Positions 25,727-35,595 are shown, counted from the stretch's first letter. The stretch: DNA of 64,000 bases from QKMZ01 sp012965515 (GCA_937879965.1 CALFMP010000022.1:1-64000); one strand, 5' to 3'. Notes: generated by a model not told the origin, from the letters alone. Program-made: numbers and translations.

Positions 25727-26731
25727 ATGACAGATACGAGCGAAAGCGACCTTAGGAACATGATCTTGGGCAACGTCAAAGATCGCAATGCCAGTGAAGA
25801 AACTCGCCAATGGCTCTCGGTTCTTGATTCAAGCGCTTTGCAAGCGGACCAGACCTTGCATTTGCAGGCAGCGCCGGAGGCGGAAAACCTCAACACCAGC
25901 GCGTATGTGGATCTGCTCTTCGACTATTTGAGCCGTTATGTCGCTGAGTTCAACAAGAATCCCATTCACGAATCATTGAAAGTACACTGCGAGCGTCCGA
26001 AAGGTGAGTTCGAATTCAAAGATTTCAGCCGTTTCTCTCACAACGTCAAATACTTTCAGGGTCACGTGTCGACCCGTGAATGGGCAGTTGTTGTTCAAGC
26101 ATATATGGGCAAAATATTGGTCTTCATTGTGCCCACCGACATTCTCATCGGTTTTCGACCAGGCGATCCAAATCGCAAACCGTATATGGAGATCATCGAA
26201 GCGACCGAAGATGGGCGTACAAGCAGAAGTCTTCTCGGACGCGGTCTATCCAGTGCCAACCTAGGACAATTGGCGAAACGCATTTTCGGACAAGTAATAA
26301 AAGTTGCGCGCAAGGAAGCGACAGATACTGAAGTATTCCAGATCGCAGTTCATGCTGAAGAACAGACTGATCCCGATCGCTCATACGATGCCGACGAAAG
26401 TAAGTGGCTTCTATCAGAAGCGGATTTTCTGGAGATGCGTCGCGGAGGCGGTGCGCATGCTGCTGCACCTGCGCGGACCCTTGGAAAACCTGGTATTCCC
26501 GAGCAATTTCGTCAGAACAGTCATAACGTAGCCGCACTATGTATGCAGATTGTCGGCGATGTAGACAAGGAACTGGCTTTTCTCGAACAAGTCGGTATCG
26601 CCGCCATGAAGGGTGACAACATGAAGGAGATCAATTACGCGATGAAGCGCTCCAACGTGTTGAAGAGCTTGAAAGAAAAGATTCTCGATTTTGCCTCTGA
26701 CTGGGATAACTGTCTGAACGGAGAGCGATGA
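25727..26731 (+). CDS. Unknown protein translationally coupled to ppc
   Basis: 334 residues, soluble, no signal or membrane segment. A central alpha/beta region (about 75-205) contains EWAVVVQAYMGKILVFIVPT and DILIGFRPGDPNRKPYMEII. An Ala/Gly/Pro hinge near 240-255 leads to a helical C-terminus (about 270-330). I recognise no family. The ATG at 25727 has GGAG and AAGAG upstream. Its TGA overlaps the ATG of ppc by 4 nt (ATGA), which suggests coupled translation and possibly a physical or regulatory link with PEP carboxylase. Confidence 0.78.
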   Translation: MTDTSESDLRNMILGNVKDRNASEETRQWLSVLDSSALQADQTLHLQAAPEAENLNTSAYVDLLFDYLSRYVAEFNKNPIHESLKVHCERPKGEFEFKDFSRFSHNVKYFQGHVSTREWAVVVQAYMGKILVFIVPTDILIGFRPGDPNRKPYMEIIEATEDGRTSRSLLGRGLSSANLGQLAKRIFGQVIKVARKEATDTEVFQIAVHAEEQTDPDRSYDADESKWLLSEADFLEMRRGGGAHAAAPARTLGKPGIPEQFRQNSHNVAALCMQIVGDVDKELAFLEQVGIAAMKGDNMKEINYAMKRSNVLKSLKEKILDFASDWDNCLNGER

Positions 26732-29532
26732 GCTCATCAAGCGCAAGCAAAGCAATAACCGACGACCGTGATCGGCCGTTGCGCGAAGACGTTCGCCTGT
26801 TGGGTAGCTTGCTCGGCGACACCATCAGGCGATTCGAAGGCGACGCGCTTTTCGATGTAGTCGAGCGTTTTAGGCTACTTTCCAAATCCATCCACAACAC
26901 TCCTACTGCCGAACTCAAGAAAGAGTTGTCCGATTTGGTGGAAAGTCTCGACGCAGAAACTGCAGGCAAAGTAATCAAAGCGTTTCTCACCTACTTTGAC
27001 CTGATTAATATTGCCGAACAAAACCATCGCGTTAGGCGCCGTACCCAGCGTGAGCATGAGACAAACGACCGTCCGGAGCCGGATTCGCTGACGAGCGTGT
27101 TTGACAGAATGGAAAACAACCAAGATGGCAAAAGCCGGCTGCGTAAAGTAATTTCGCAGCTTGATGTGCAGGTGGTTTTTACCGCGCATCCAACTGAAAT
27201 TACAAGGCGTACTGTTCTTATAAAACAGCTTGAACTCGCTCGTTTGTTGAAACGACGAGATCATCCACCTCTATCCAGGCGAGAAACCAAAGCGGTAACC
27301 GATGATCTGCTTAAGGTGATCGAATCGCTCTGGATGACGGATCACGTCATCTATTTCAAGCCGCAAGTTATGGATGAAGTTCGCTATGGGCTCTACCACT
27401 TCGAGAACGTCGTCATTAGAGCGATTCTGGATGTTCATCATGATCTGGTGTCTGAGCTGGATAAGCTCAGTGGTGAGAGTAAATGGAATCACATTCAGCC
27501 TCGCCGTTTCATTACGTTCGGTTCGTGGATTGGTGGCGACCGGGACGGCAATCCGTTTGTCACACCGGAAGTCACGGTGAACACTCTTAATTACCAGCGT
27601 TCGCTTGTTCTGAAGCACTACATGAAAGAGATGGAAATTCTCTTCAATGACTTAAGTCATTCGCACAACTGGTTGAAAATGAGTGAAGAGTTTTATTCTT
27701 CGCTTGAGCAGGATCGTATTTTGTTTCCTGAATTAGACGAGCGTTATCGCGACCGCTATCGTCTTGAAGAAGTGCGGCAAAAGCTGCTCTTCATGCAGGA
27801 AAAATTGCGTCGCGCGCTAAACTCCCCTGATCAACCCGGCTCATATCAGCACCACCTCGAGTTTCGTCGGGAGCTGGAAATGATATACAGTGAGCTGGAA
27901 TCGCACGGTTGTATCGCCAGTTTGACTAGCTTGCGAAAAATGCTTTATGCCGTCGATATCTTCGGATTTCATCTGGCAAAACTCGACGTACGGCAGCATA
28001 GTGAGCGCCATTTGGACGCCCTTGATGAAATCACCAAAACGCTGAAACTGATTGAAGGTGGTTATCGGGCACTAGGTGAGGACGAAAAGGTTTCTTTCCT
28101 GGCTAAAGAAATTGAGAATCCGCGCCCGCTCATTCCCGCGCATCCTCAATTCTCGGAGCCGACGAATCAAACGATCGAAGTTTTTCGAACGATGGTTTCT
28201 CTGCAAGACAAATTCGGCATACCTGCCATTGATACGTACATCGTTAGCATGACCCAGAGCAAGAGCGATCTGCTCGCCATTCTCCTTTTCGCCAAAGAAG
28301 CCGGTTTGTATAGCACACAGAAGAGCAACCGGACAATCAGCGTCGTACCGCTTTTTGAAACGATTGAAGATTTGCAGAATGCGCCGAAACTTTTCGAAGC
28401 CTTGTTGCAGGTGGGTGCTTACAAGAACTACATCAAGCACAGAGCTAACTTGCAAGAAGTGATGATTGGCTATAGTGACTCTGGAAAAAACGGCGGCATA
28501 ACTGCTGCAAACTGGGAGTTGTACAAAGCTCAAAGAGCACTTGTTCAATTCGGGCGCAAAGAAGGAATCCAATTGCGCCTTTTCCATGGTCGCGGCGGTA
28601 CCATTGGACGTGGTGGCGGACCCACGCACAGAGCCATTCTTGCTCAGCCGGAGGGTACCGTCGATCATCGCATCAAAATTACAGAGCAAGGGGAAGTCAT
28701 TGCAGCGAAGTACGCAATGAATGACATCGCCGTCCGTAATTTTGACAGACTTGCTGCAGCAGTCATCGAAGCAAGTCTCGGCAGCTTCGATGAAAAGTCC
28801 GAACTTGTGTACAAGGAACGCACGCCGCTTTTGGAGTCGCTTTCCGCTAAGTCATTTACAGTTTATAGAGACCTGGTTTACGGCTCCAAGAACTTTATCG
28901 AATTCTTCAATCAGACCACCCCGTTGCCTGAGATCGGTGAATTGAGGATGGGTTCGCGTCCAGCCAGGCGCAAATCCGGTAGTCAGTCGATTGACGATTT
29001 GCGCGCCATCCCATGGGTGTTCGCCTGGACTCAAAGCCGATTTATGTTGCCCGGTTGGTACGGATTCGGCTCCGCATTTCAGCAAGTGACGCAGGGTGAT
29101 TCGACGGCTTTGCAAACCATGCGCGCAATGTATTCGGATTGGCCGTTTTTCAACGGTTTGGTGAAGAAGATTGAGACCGCTCTTGCCGTTGCCGATCTCG
29201 AAATCGCACGCTACTACTCTGACAATCTGGTCCAATCCAAGAAGCTCAAAGATGAATACTTCAGCCGAATCGAAGAAGAGTTTCAATGGACCCGCGACGC
29301 CATTCTTTCAATTTCGCAACAGTCGGAACTTCTGGACAATACGCTCTATCTAAGAAAGTCGATCGAGTTGCGTAATCCATATGTAGATCCAGTCAGCTAT
29401 CTACAGGTTCAATTCTTGAAGAAAGTCCGTGGAATCAGTGCTGAGGGAGATGCTTCTGCGAGACAAGAACTGCTGGACTACGTGCTCATGAGCATCAATG
29501 GCGTCGCTTCAGGATTACAAAGCACCGGCTAA
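26728..29532 (+). CDS. ppc: Phosphoenolpyruvate carboxylase
   Basis: 934 residues, the normal length for bacterial-type PEPC. It carboxylates PEP with bicarbonate to oxaloacetate, refilling the TCA cycle. Signature 1 VVFTAHPTEITRRT contains catalytic His154. Signature 2 MIGYSDSGKNGGITAANW and the Gly-rich loop FHGRGGTIGRGGGPTHRA are intact, as is ITEQGEVIAAKYA. The protein ends MSINGVASGLQSTG, matching the family's MxxTxxGxAxGLxxTG C-terminus. The start overlaps the previous gene by 4 nt. The glycosidase gene follows after 21 bp. Confidence 0.97.
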   Translation: MSSSSASKAITDDRDRPLREDVRLLGSLLGDTIRRFEGDALFDVVERFRLLSKSIHNTPTAELKKELSDLVESLDAETAGKVIKAFLTYFDLINIAEQNHRVRRRTQREHETNDRPEPDSLTSVFDRMENNQDGKSRLRKVISQLDVQVVFTAHPTEITRRTVLIKQLELARLLKRRDHPPLSRRETKAVTDDLLKVIESLWMTDHVIYFKPQVMDEVRYGLYHFENVVIRAILDVHHDLVSELDKLSGESKWNHIQPRRFITFGSWIGGDRDGNPFVTPEVTVNTLNYQRSLVLKHYMKEMEILFNDLSHSHNWLKMSEEFYSSLEQDRILFPELDERYRDRYRLEEVRQKLLFMQEKLRRALNSPDQPGSYQHHLEFRRELEMIYSELESHGCIASLTSLRKMLYAVDIFGFHLAKLDVRQHSERHLDALDEITKTLKLIEGGYRALGEDEKVSFLAKEIENPRPLIPAHPQFSEPTNQTIEVFRTMVSLQDKFGIPAIDTYIVSMTQSKSDLLAILLFAKEAGLYSTQKSNRTISVVPLFETIEDLQNAPKLFEALLQVGAYKNYIKHRANLQEVMIGYSDSGKNGGITAANWELYKAQRALVQFGRKEGIQLRLFHGRGGTIGRGGGPTHRAILAQPEGTVDHRIKITEQGEVIAAKYAMNDIAVRNFDRLAAAVIEASLGSFDEKSELVYKERTPLLESLSAKSFTVYRDLVYGSKNFIEFFNQTTPLPEIGELRMGSRPARRKSGSQSIDDLRAIPWVFAWTQSRFMLPGWYGFGSAFQQVTQGDSTALQTMRAMYSDWPFFNGLVKKIETALAVADLEIARYYSDNLVQSKKLKDEYFSRIEEEFQWTRDAILSISQQSELLDNTLYLRKSIELRNPYVDPVSYLQVQFLKKVRGISAEGDASARQELLDYVLMSINGVASGLQSTG

Positions 29533-29553
29533 CAATTGGGAGAGGAGAATCAA

Positions 29554-30801
29554 ATGCCTACGGCTTCGACCACAGCGCAAGCAAAAAAGTTGAAGGGCTT
29601 TTTCCTGGAGAAGGCAAAAAGCTGCATTCATGAGCCGAAAGGCATGCTCAAACATCGTTTTGTCACACCGTCTTATGATGTTGTCGCTGGAGCTGATGAT
29701 GCCAGCGATGTTTCAGATCGTTCGCTGACCGGGCATTATCTGCAGATGTATGATTGGGATGCTTGTTTCTTTTCGCAGGCATCTGTCAAAGCTGGCATAG
29801 ATGGTCTAGCTCAGGACGTGGTTGAGAATTTTCTCGGTTTGCAGGAAGGCGATGGACACGTTCCCCGGACGGTTTCACCAAGCCGCATATGGGACAACGG
29901 CGATCAGTGCAAACCTTTTCTTGCGCAAACGCTTCTTTTTGCCGCTGAACAGAGCTCGAAACCCGCATCGATAGAGAGTCGGCACTTGGAAGGGTTGGAC
30001 TGCTATCTAAAGTATTTCGACGCAAAACGCAAGCACGAGAGTGGATTGTACTTCTGGAGAAACGTGCTGGAAAGCGGCGTTGATGACAATCTTGCCCTTC
30101 TTTATCCACTTGAGGCAGCAAAAGGCGAGAATGAAGACATCGCGAACTTTCCAGATGGCCGCCTGCTTGCAGCAGACATCAACGCATATCTAGTAGCCGA
30201 GTTTCGAGCGATGAACAAACTGGCAAAACTGGGCGGCAACGAAAAGATGGCCGCAGATTATGGCGCGAAGGCGACCACACTTGCAGCGAAGATCGACGAG
30301 ATGCTTTGGTCGCAAGAAGATTCGATCTATTACAACTACGACCCAAAAACCAAGCAGCATTGCCGGCTGCGAGCATGGACAGGACTTTGTCCGGTGATTA
30401 TGGGTACGACGAACAAAGCTCGCACGCAAACCGTTATCGAGAAAAACATCATGTCCAGCGAGCATTTCCTCAGGAATGCAGGAATTGCGAGCGTAGCTGC
30501 TTCTGAGCCTTTGTACAATCAGGCGAAACGCGGTCTTTACGGGCGTGTCATTTGCTCGAATTGGCAAGGGCCCATGTGGGTATTGCCTAACGGTCTCATC
30601 GTTCGCGCCCTGCTGCGCGAGAAACTTGACGCGGAGGCGCAGAAAATTGCAGAACGTGTAGTTAACACCCTGGCGTCCGGACTGGAATCAAAGGGAACAC
30701 TTTTTGAAAATTACCACGCCGACACCGGTGAGCCATTGTTCGCGCCTCAATTTATGAGCTGGAACAGCCTCTGCCTGGAACTTTTCGGTATTTTGGAATA
30801 A
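29554..30801 (+). CDS. GH63-like (alpha/alpha)6 glycosidase, possibly mannosylglycerate hydrolase
   Basis: 415 residues with the (alpha/alpha)6-barrel pattern of trehalase and GH63 enzymes: YLQMYDWDACFFSQA near 70-84, GHVPRTVSP, YFWRNVLESGVDDN with the probable acid Asp, LLAADINAYLVAEF, SNWQGPMWVLPNGLI and GTLFENYHADTGEP with a probable base Glu. Length and motifs resemble bacterial mannosylglycerate/glucosylglycerate hydrolases more than true trehalases. ATG 29554 is preceded by GGAGAGGAG; TTG 29536 would add six residues. No signal peptide, so cytoplasmic. Compatible solute turnover is inferred. Last gene of the ppc operon. Confidence 0.78.
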   Translation: MPTASTTAQAKKLKGFFLEKAKSCIHEPKGMLKHRFVTPSYDVVAGADDASDVSDRSLTGHYLQMYDWDACFFSQASVKAGIDGLAQDVVENFLGLQEGDGHVPRTVSPSRIWDNGDQCKPFLAQTLLFAAEQSSKPASIESRHLEGLDCYLKYFDAKRKHESGLYFWRNVLESGVDDNLALLYPLEAAKGENEDIANFPDGRLLAADINAYLVAEFRAMNKLAKLGGNEKMAADYGAKATTLAAKIDEMLWSQEDSIYYNYDPKTKQHCRLRAWTGLCPVIMGTTNKARTQTVIEKNIMSSEHFLRNAGIASVAASEPLYNQAKRGLYGRVICSNWQGPMWVLPNGLIVRALLREKLDAEAQKIAERVVNTLASGLESKGTLFENYHADTGEPLFAPQFMSWNSLCLELFGILE

Positions 30802-30904
30802 GTGCAATCCAAAAGCCCAATTAATAAAAGAAAGAGGTTGGCAAAAGTCGCCAATTACGGCAATATGCTTAGATGGTAGATATAGCTTAGAGCCACCTCC
30901 AAAA

Positions 30905-31417
30905 GTGAACTTCAAACAGACATCTGTTATTGCCGGACTTCTGACCGTTTTTCTTGTCGGTCAGGCGTTTTCACCTTTGGAAGCTGAGGGGAAAGCAAAG
31001 AAGGGAAAGGCAAAAGCAGCCAAGCAATTGCCTCCTTATCCGCCCGAATTTAATGATGCCGTGAAGTTGGTTGTCTACGACAAGAAGTACAAAGAGGCGT
31101 TCGAAATATTCGATCGTCTGGACCGAAATGGCTTTTGCCGTGATAAGACCCATTACTACATGGGTCTTTGCAAACACAACATGAACCAACTGCAGGAAGC
31201 CGCGCAGCATTATCAAGTCGTATACAACTTTTCAAAAGACCAGCAACTTAAGTATTTGGCAGCCGTTGGCTATGGTCAAGTCGCAAAGTATGCCAAAAAT
31301 CGGACTTATTCAGGGCAAGGAAATCTCTTTGCACGTATGTCTACGGGCGCAAGTAACGCTGCAGGTCCCTGGAGTGGGTCGGGAGGTGGTGCCGCCGATT
31401 GCGGCCCACGTGGCTGA
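30905..31417 (+). CDS. Small exported TPR-like protein, tandem copy 1
   Basis: 170 residues. Signal peptide (NFKQTSVIAGLLTVFLVG, cleavage near SPLEA-EG), a basic KAKKGKAKAAK stretch, then a helical TPR-like domain: YKEAFEIFDRLDRNGFCRDK, THYYMGLCKHNMNQL and LKYLAAVGYGQVAKYAK. The C-terminus is Gly/Ser-rich. It is clearly homologous to the next gene along the whole length (shared RDKTHYY, QAAQHYQVV-like and YLAAVGY blocks). GTG 30905 is the only reasonable start; there is little ribosome-site signal. Function unknown. Confidence 0.78.
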   Translation: MNFKQTSVIAGLLTVFLVGQAFSPLEAEGKAKKGKAKAAKQLPPYPPEFNDAVKLVVYDKKYKEAFEIFDRLDRNGFCRDKTHYYMGLCKHNMNQLQEAAQHYQVVYNFSKDQQLKYLAAVGYGQVAKYAKNRTYSGQGNLFARMSTGASNAAGPWSGSGGGAADCGPRG

Positions 31418-31431
31418 CGGTAGTTTTCTAT

Positions 31432-31450
31432 GGGCGGCAGGTTGCTGCCC
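31432..31450 (+). repeat. Degenerate copy of the downstream terminator hairpin
   Basis: GGGCGGC-AGGTT-GCTGCCC has the same loop (AGGTT) and nearly the same stem as the hairpin at 32003-32026 but no T-run. It appears to be the terminator of the first gene, copied with the duplication and decayed. Confidence 0.6.
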
Positions 31451-31497
31451 AGGCAATTAACCTAGAAGAACACCTTATGCCTACCGAGGTGGAAATT

Positions 31498-31989
31498 TTG
31501 AAAGCCAACCGTTCACTTCTCTATGTTCTGATTTTGCTAGTGGTGTTTGCAAGTCAGGCTCTCTTGCCCGCTGGTCATGATGCAGAGGCAAAAGGCAAGA
31601 AGGGCAAGGCGAAAGCTTCTAAGAAAGCTGCCGCCTATCCGCCAGAGTTCTACAAAGCAGTCAGACTTGTCTACGACAAGAAGTATAAGGATGCGTACGA
31701 AATATTTGAGCGGCTTGATCGCAACGGTTATTGCCGCGATAAGACGCACTATTACATCGCCTACTGCTTCCATAACATGAACCAATTGGCGCAGGCAGCG
31801 CAGCACTATCAAGTAGTGTCGAGCTTTTCTAAAGACCCACAACTCAAGTATTTAGCAGCGGTCGGCTACAGCCAGGTTGAGAGATACGCAGCTAGCCGAA
31901 CCTATGCCGGACAAGGAAATTTGTTTGCTCGTTTGTCCACCGGAGGTCGCAGTTGGGGCGGCGGCGGTGGAGGCGGCGGCGGTGGCTGA
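31498..31989 (+). CDS. Small exported TPR-like protein, tandem copy 2
   Basis: 163 residues, paralogue of the gene at 30905. Signal peptide (KANRSLLYVLILLVVFASQA), basic KGKKGKAKASKK stretch, TPR-like domain YKDAYEIFERLDRNGYCRDK, THYYIAYCFHNMNQL and LKYLAAVGYSQVERYA, then a C-terminal run of ten or more glycines. TTG 31498 is chosen because GAGGTGG lies 5 nt upstream and the signal peptide then matches the paralogue; ATG 31477 would add MPTEVEI, which is acidic and unlike a signal n-region. Confidence 0.8.
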   Translation: MKANRSLLYVLILLVVFASQALLPAGHDAEAKGKKGKAKASKKAAAYPPEFYKAVRLVYDKKYKDAYEIFERLDRNGYCRDKTHYYIAYCFHNMNQLAQAAQHYQVVSSFSKDPQLKYLAAVGYSQVERYAASRTYAGQGNLFARLSTGGRSWGGGGGGGGGG

Positions 31990-32002
31990 AATTAGTTTGC
32001 TT

Positions 32003-32026
32003 AAGGCGGCAGGTTGCCGCCTTTTT
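32003..32026 (+). terminator. Rho-independent terminator
   Basis: AAGGCGGC (32003-32010), loop AGGTT and GCCGCCTTTTT (32016-32026), 14 nt after the stop of the second duplicate. Confidence 0.9.
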
Positions 32027-32134
32027 ATTAGCGAATGAAGAGACCAGTTACACTGAAAGCGAAAGTTCTCGATGCTAGGGCGAAACTCGGCTTGCCCAGC
32101 CGAGATCCGAATGATAGATAATCAATGAATTCGC

Positions 32135-34825
32135 TTAGTGCTCCGAGAACAGGCGGTCCAGTTCTATAAGCGATCGGTTGCGGAAACTGACACGGTTGTG
32201 CACTGTTTCCAGAGCTTGTTGAATTCGTTTGCGTCCTGCGGGAATTGGGTTGGCGGCGAGGAACTGAATGAAGTCTTTTTCTTCTTGCGTTGTAGACATC
32301 GATTCTAATGAGCTCACCACATGCGGTACTGCCGGTGTTGGTAGCCGTTTCTTGATTGCCGCAAAGTTCTCTTTGATGAACTTGAACCCGGGCTGTTTTC
32401 CGTGAGGTGTGATGAGGATATTCCCGAGCAGCTTTGGAGAATCTTGCAGGCGGATTTCATTTCCAAGACTGAACTTCAAAGTGCGATCTATAAGTTCTGC
32501 CTTCCTAAAATACGGAAGTGACATCATACTGCGAACGCGATCTTCCGGTGTTTTTGCCGTCCTCCAGAGATTGTCCAACTTTTGATAGACCTTTTCGTCG
32601 CCATTGAATGCAACTATTTTGAAGATTGGATCAAGCAGATCTGGTTCAACCTTCCTAGGATCGGCCAAGTAAATGTTGAACTGTTTTCGAGCTTCGGAGA
32701 TTGTCGCCTGGTCCTGTCCAATGGTACCCATCGCCAGAAGCACATCGCCTCGAGCAGAACGAACCAAATCGCTTTCATTGGGCTTTGAGGACCAACCAAA
32801 CTTCACTGCTGTTGCGCCTAAATGATGCCTAACGAATTTTTCGAAGGTGGGCAGATGTTTTGCATCTAGCAGTCCATATAGCCGATCCAGGCACTCAACT
32901 CTCATTTCGATGAGCTGCGGATCGTTTTGTGCTTCGTACTCTTTGAAAAGCTGAAAGTAATTCGAAACAGGTGACAAACCGGCAAACATCAATGTCCACT
33001 GATCAGACAGCAAAGTCATCTTTTCGCTCACGCTAAGGCGATCGAGACCGGCTGCAAGAATCGCACGCAGCCAACCTTCTGTGTAGTTGACTCGGTAATA
33101 GCCCGCTGCTTTAGAGTTCAAAAGTGGAACTTGCTCTTTCGGCAAATCTACCATTGGAGCACTCTTCGAGGAGAGGAGAAAACTTCGCTTCGAATCCGTA
33201 ATTTGCTCAGGATTCAACAAACGCCATGAAATCGGAATTGCCCACAGAGCGTTGGCGACATCTGGTTTCGACCTTGCTGCGGGATCGGTCACGAAACGTG
33301 ATTGCGCCAGCCTGATCGCATTCGCGTTTTCCTTCCTCTGTGCATCAATTACTGGAAAACCAGGAGAGTGAACCCATGCATACATGATGTCTGCAACAGG
33401 TTTTTGCGAGGCGGTCTGCAGCGAGTTCCAAAGATCACCGGTAGTTGCATTGCCAAATTTGTGTTCGCGCATGTAGTTTTGCACACCGGCTTGAAACACC
33501 TTTTCGCCCAAATATGTTTCCAGCATACGCAGAATGGAAGCACCTTTGCTGTAGGTGATTCCATCAAACATTTCGATCGCTTCGAGCGGATTTTTCACTT
33601 CTGAGTGAATCGAGCGAGTCGACATCAATTCGTCGATTTCCATTGCGCCGAGTCGGTCCAGCGTGAAGAACTCCCATGTTTGCCAGTCAGGACGCACGTA
33701 ATCAACAGTCTTCTCCGCCATCCATGTGGCGAAGGCTTCGTTCAGCCAGAGGTCATCCCACCATTTCATGGTGACGAGATCACCAAACCATAGGTGAGCC
33801 ATCTCGTGCGCTACGACTTCGGAAACACGTTTTTGCGCCGCTACAGAGGCGTTCTTCTCATCCACAAGGAGGGTTTCTTCTCTGAAGGTAATTGCCCCGA
33901 GATTCTCCATTGCGCCGGCTTCAAACTCCGGTATCGCAATCAGATCGAGTTTATTGCCTGCATACGGCTGTGCAAAATAATTGAGAAAGTACGGCATCAT
34001 TTTTGCCGCTTGGTTGCGAGCAAAGATTCCGAGCTTTTCTGAGCCTTTAACCGCCCAGACTCGGATGGGGATTGAGTTCGCAACAACGGGTGGGGTTGAA
34101 GAGAAAGGACCAACCAGAAGTGCTACAAGGTAAGTCGACATTCTTGGCGTGGGAGCAAACTCGATTAATCTTTTGCTCGAGCCTTTTTGTTTTGTCTCTC
34201 GTGCAATAGCACCGTTTGAAATGGCAGTATTTCCCTGATCGACAGTTACCTTTAGTTTGAATGTAGCCTTGAAGTCCGGCTCGTCAAAGCAAGGAAACAT
34301 TCGTCGAGCATCGGTAGGTTCCATCTGCGTAGCGCCAAGTGTAATCGCGCGACCTTCATTGTCGCGTGCCTTCACTTTGTAGAAGCCGCAGAGCTTGTCG
34401 TTCATGCGTCCGGAAAACGCTATGTTGAGCTTGTATTTGCCGGATTCAATGGGTTTTGACAGCAAGAAGGTAACAACTTGTTCGCTCTTTGCGAAGGTTA
34501 CCGTTGTTGCGGGCTTGGTCGACTTCTCTTCGCCGGCGAAAAACAGTTCTGCACTCTCAATCGCTAAACCTTGCGAGTTCAAATAGATTCTATTTACTGT
34601 TTGCGCAGCGTTGATGATGATGCTTTCTGTGCCTTTGAATGTTCCTTTCTCCAAATCAGGATCGATGAAGAGGTCATAACTCTCTGGTGTGACGCTTCTC
34701 GGCAAACGAAATGAATCTGCTGTCGGAGACAGTGCGGCCACTTTGCCTAGACCCGACTCAGGAAGTACCGGTACTAGAGCAAACGCCGCGATTAGAGAGC
34801 AGGAGATTGCTTGGAGAAGCTTCAC
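32135..34825 (-). CDS. M1-family aminopeptidase, exported
   Basis: 896 residues. N-terminal signal peptide (KLLQAISCSLIAAFALVPVL). The metalloprotease core is complete: exopeptidase motif GAMENLGAI, zinc site HEMAHLWFGD followed 18 residues later by NEAFATW, and the catalytic Tyr region YSKGASILRMLE. A long C-terminal HEAT-like ERAP1_C domain follows, as in PepN/aminopeptidase N. It removes N-terminal residues from peptides, here outside the cytoplasm. GTG 34825 is preferred because GAGG lies 6 nt upstream; GTG 34837 would add four residues. It starts 15 nt after the secreted-protein gene, so the two are cotranscribed. Confidence 0.93.
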   Translation of the reverse strand: MKLLQAISCSLIAAFALVPVLPESGLGKVAALSPTADSFRLPRSVTPESYDLFIDPDLEKGTFKGTESIIINAAQTVNRIYLNSQGLAIESAELFFAGEEKSTKPATTVTFAKSEQVVTFLLSKPIESGKYKLNIAFSGRMNDKLCGFYKVKARDNEGRAITLGATQMEPTDARRMFPCFDEPDFKATFKLKVTVDQGNTAISNGAIARETKQKGSSKRLIEFAPTPRMSTYLVALLVGPFSSTPPVVANSIPIRVWAVKGSEKLGIFARNQAAKMMPYFLNYFAQPYAGNKLDLIAIPEFEAGAMENLGAITFREETLLVDEKNASVAAQKRVSEVVAHEMAHLWFGDLVTMKWWDDLWLNEAFATWMAEKTVDYVRPDWQTWEFFTLDRLGAMEIDELMSTRSIHSEVKNPLEAIEMFDGITYSKGASILRMLETYLGEKVFQAGVQNYMREHKFGNATTGDLWNSLQTASQKPVADIMYAWVHSPGFPVIDAQRKENANAIRLAQSRFVTDPAARSKPDVANALWAIPISWRLLNPEQITDSKRSFLLSSKSAPMVDLPKEQVPLLNSKAAGYYRVNYTEGWLRAILAAGLDRLSVSEKMTLLSDQWTLMFAGLSPVSNYFQLFKEYEAQNDPQLIEMRVECLDRLYGLLDAKHLPTFEKFVRHHLGATAVKFGWSSKPNESDLVRSARGDVLLAMGTIGQDQATISEARKQFNIYLADPRKVEPDLLDPIFKIVAFNGDEKVYQKLDNLWRTAKTPEDRVRSMMSLPYFRKAELIDRTLKFSLGNEIRLQDSPKLLGNILITPHGKQPGFKFIKENFAAIKKRLPTPAVPHVVSSLESMSTTQEEKDFIQFLAANPIPAGRKRIQQALETVHNRVSFRNRSLIELDRLFSEH

Positions 34826-34839
34826 GGGTAACCTCACTG

Positions 34840-35595
34840 TTAGTCGATGGCCTTATTCTGTTCCAGATACTCTTGAAACATCAACTTCAAATTCTTGCCG
34901 TTGAGGGTGTCTCTGGGCTGATACTCAGCAATTTTGTTTTCGTAGGCGACCGAGCGAGCAAGCATGATCGGCTTGCCGTCGTGTCCAAAAACTTTTGATG
35001 AAGTCTCTCGCTTTAGAACACCTGGAGAATCCATTGTGTAGGTCGAAATCTGTTCTGCTGTCTGTACTGTCTTGATGCGCCCAGTGGCTTTGTCGACGCG
35101 AAGCTGAGTATCAACAGTGTTTTTGACAAATTTGTCTGTGGTCGCTTCTACCGGTTCGCTTGATCGAATCAATTGAACAATCGTGTCAGCGCCACCATCA
35201 ACGGTATCAACATATGGAGCCGGATTGAATTCCCAGATTTCTCCTTGGGCATCCGTCTGCGTGCCCCAGATTCCATTGCCTTTCGCTATGACTGTGCGAG
35301 GAGTGCTGTCTTCTTGACGGGTCACATAGTTGTATTGATAGGCATTGGTCTGACTGTCTTTGTGCCAGGTGCCGGCCAGCCATTTAGGAATTTTGTACCA
35401 ATTGTTGGCGTCACCGGTAGAACCCGGCGGCAAATTAGCGACATCGAATATCTGTCCAGGTAAAAGCTTAGCCTCGACCGGGTCCGCGACGTCGCTGTGA
35501 TTGATTTCTGCTCGCAAAACCTTGCCGTTAACTGCGCCGGTCAATAAAAACGAGCCGGATACAGCCAGGGCAACAAGAGTGTGTCTCTTCGTCAT
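34840..35595 (-). CDS. Secreted protein of unknown function
   Basis: 251 residues with a signal peptide (KRHTLVALAVSGSFLLTGAV). The mature protein is polar and beta-rich, with NNWYKIPKWLAGTWHKDSQ near 64-82 and GIWGTQTDAQGEIWEFNPAP; WLAGTW resembles the start of a lipocalin-like barrel strand, but no family is certain. ATG 35595 has GGGGGAG 6 nt upstream. First gene of a two-gene operon with the M1 aminopeptidase. Confidence 0.75.
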   Translation of the reverse strand: MTKRHTLVALAVSGSFLLTGAVNGKVLRAEINHSDVADPVEAKLLPGQIFDVANLPPGSTGDANNWYKIPKWLAGTWHKDSQTNAYQYNYVTRQEDSTPRTVIAKGNGIWGTQTDAQGEIWEFNPAPYVDTVDGGADTIVQLIRSSEPVEATTDKFVKNTVDTQLRVDKATGRIKTVQTAEQISTYTMDSPGVLKRETSSKVFGHDGKPIMLARSVAYENKIAEYQPRDTLNGKNLKLMFQEYLEQNKAID

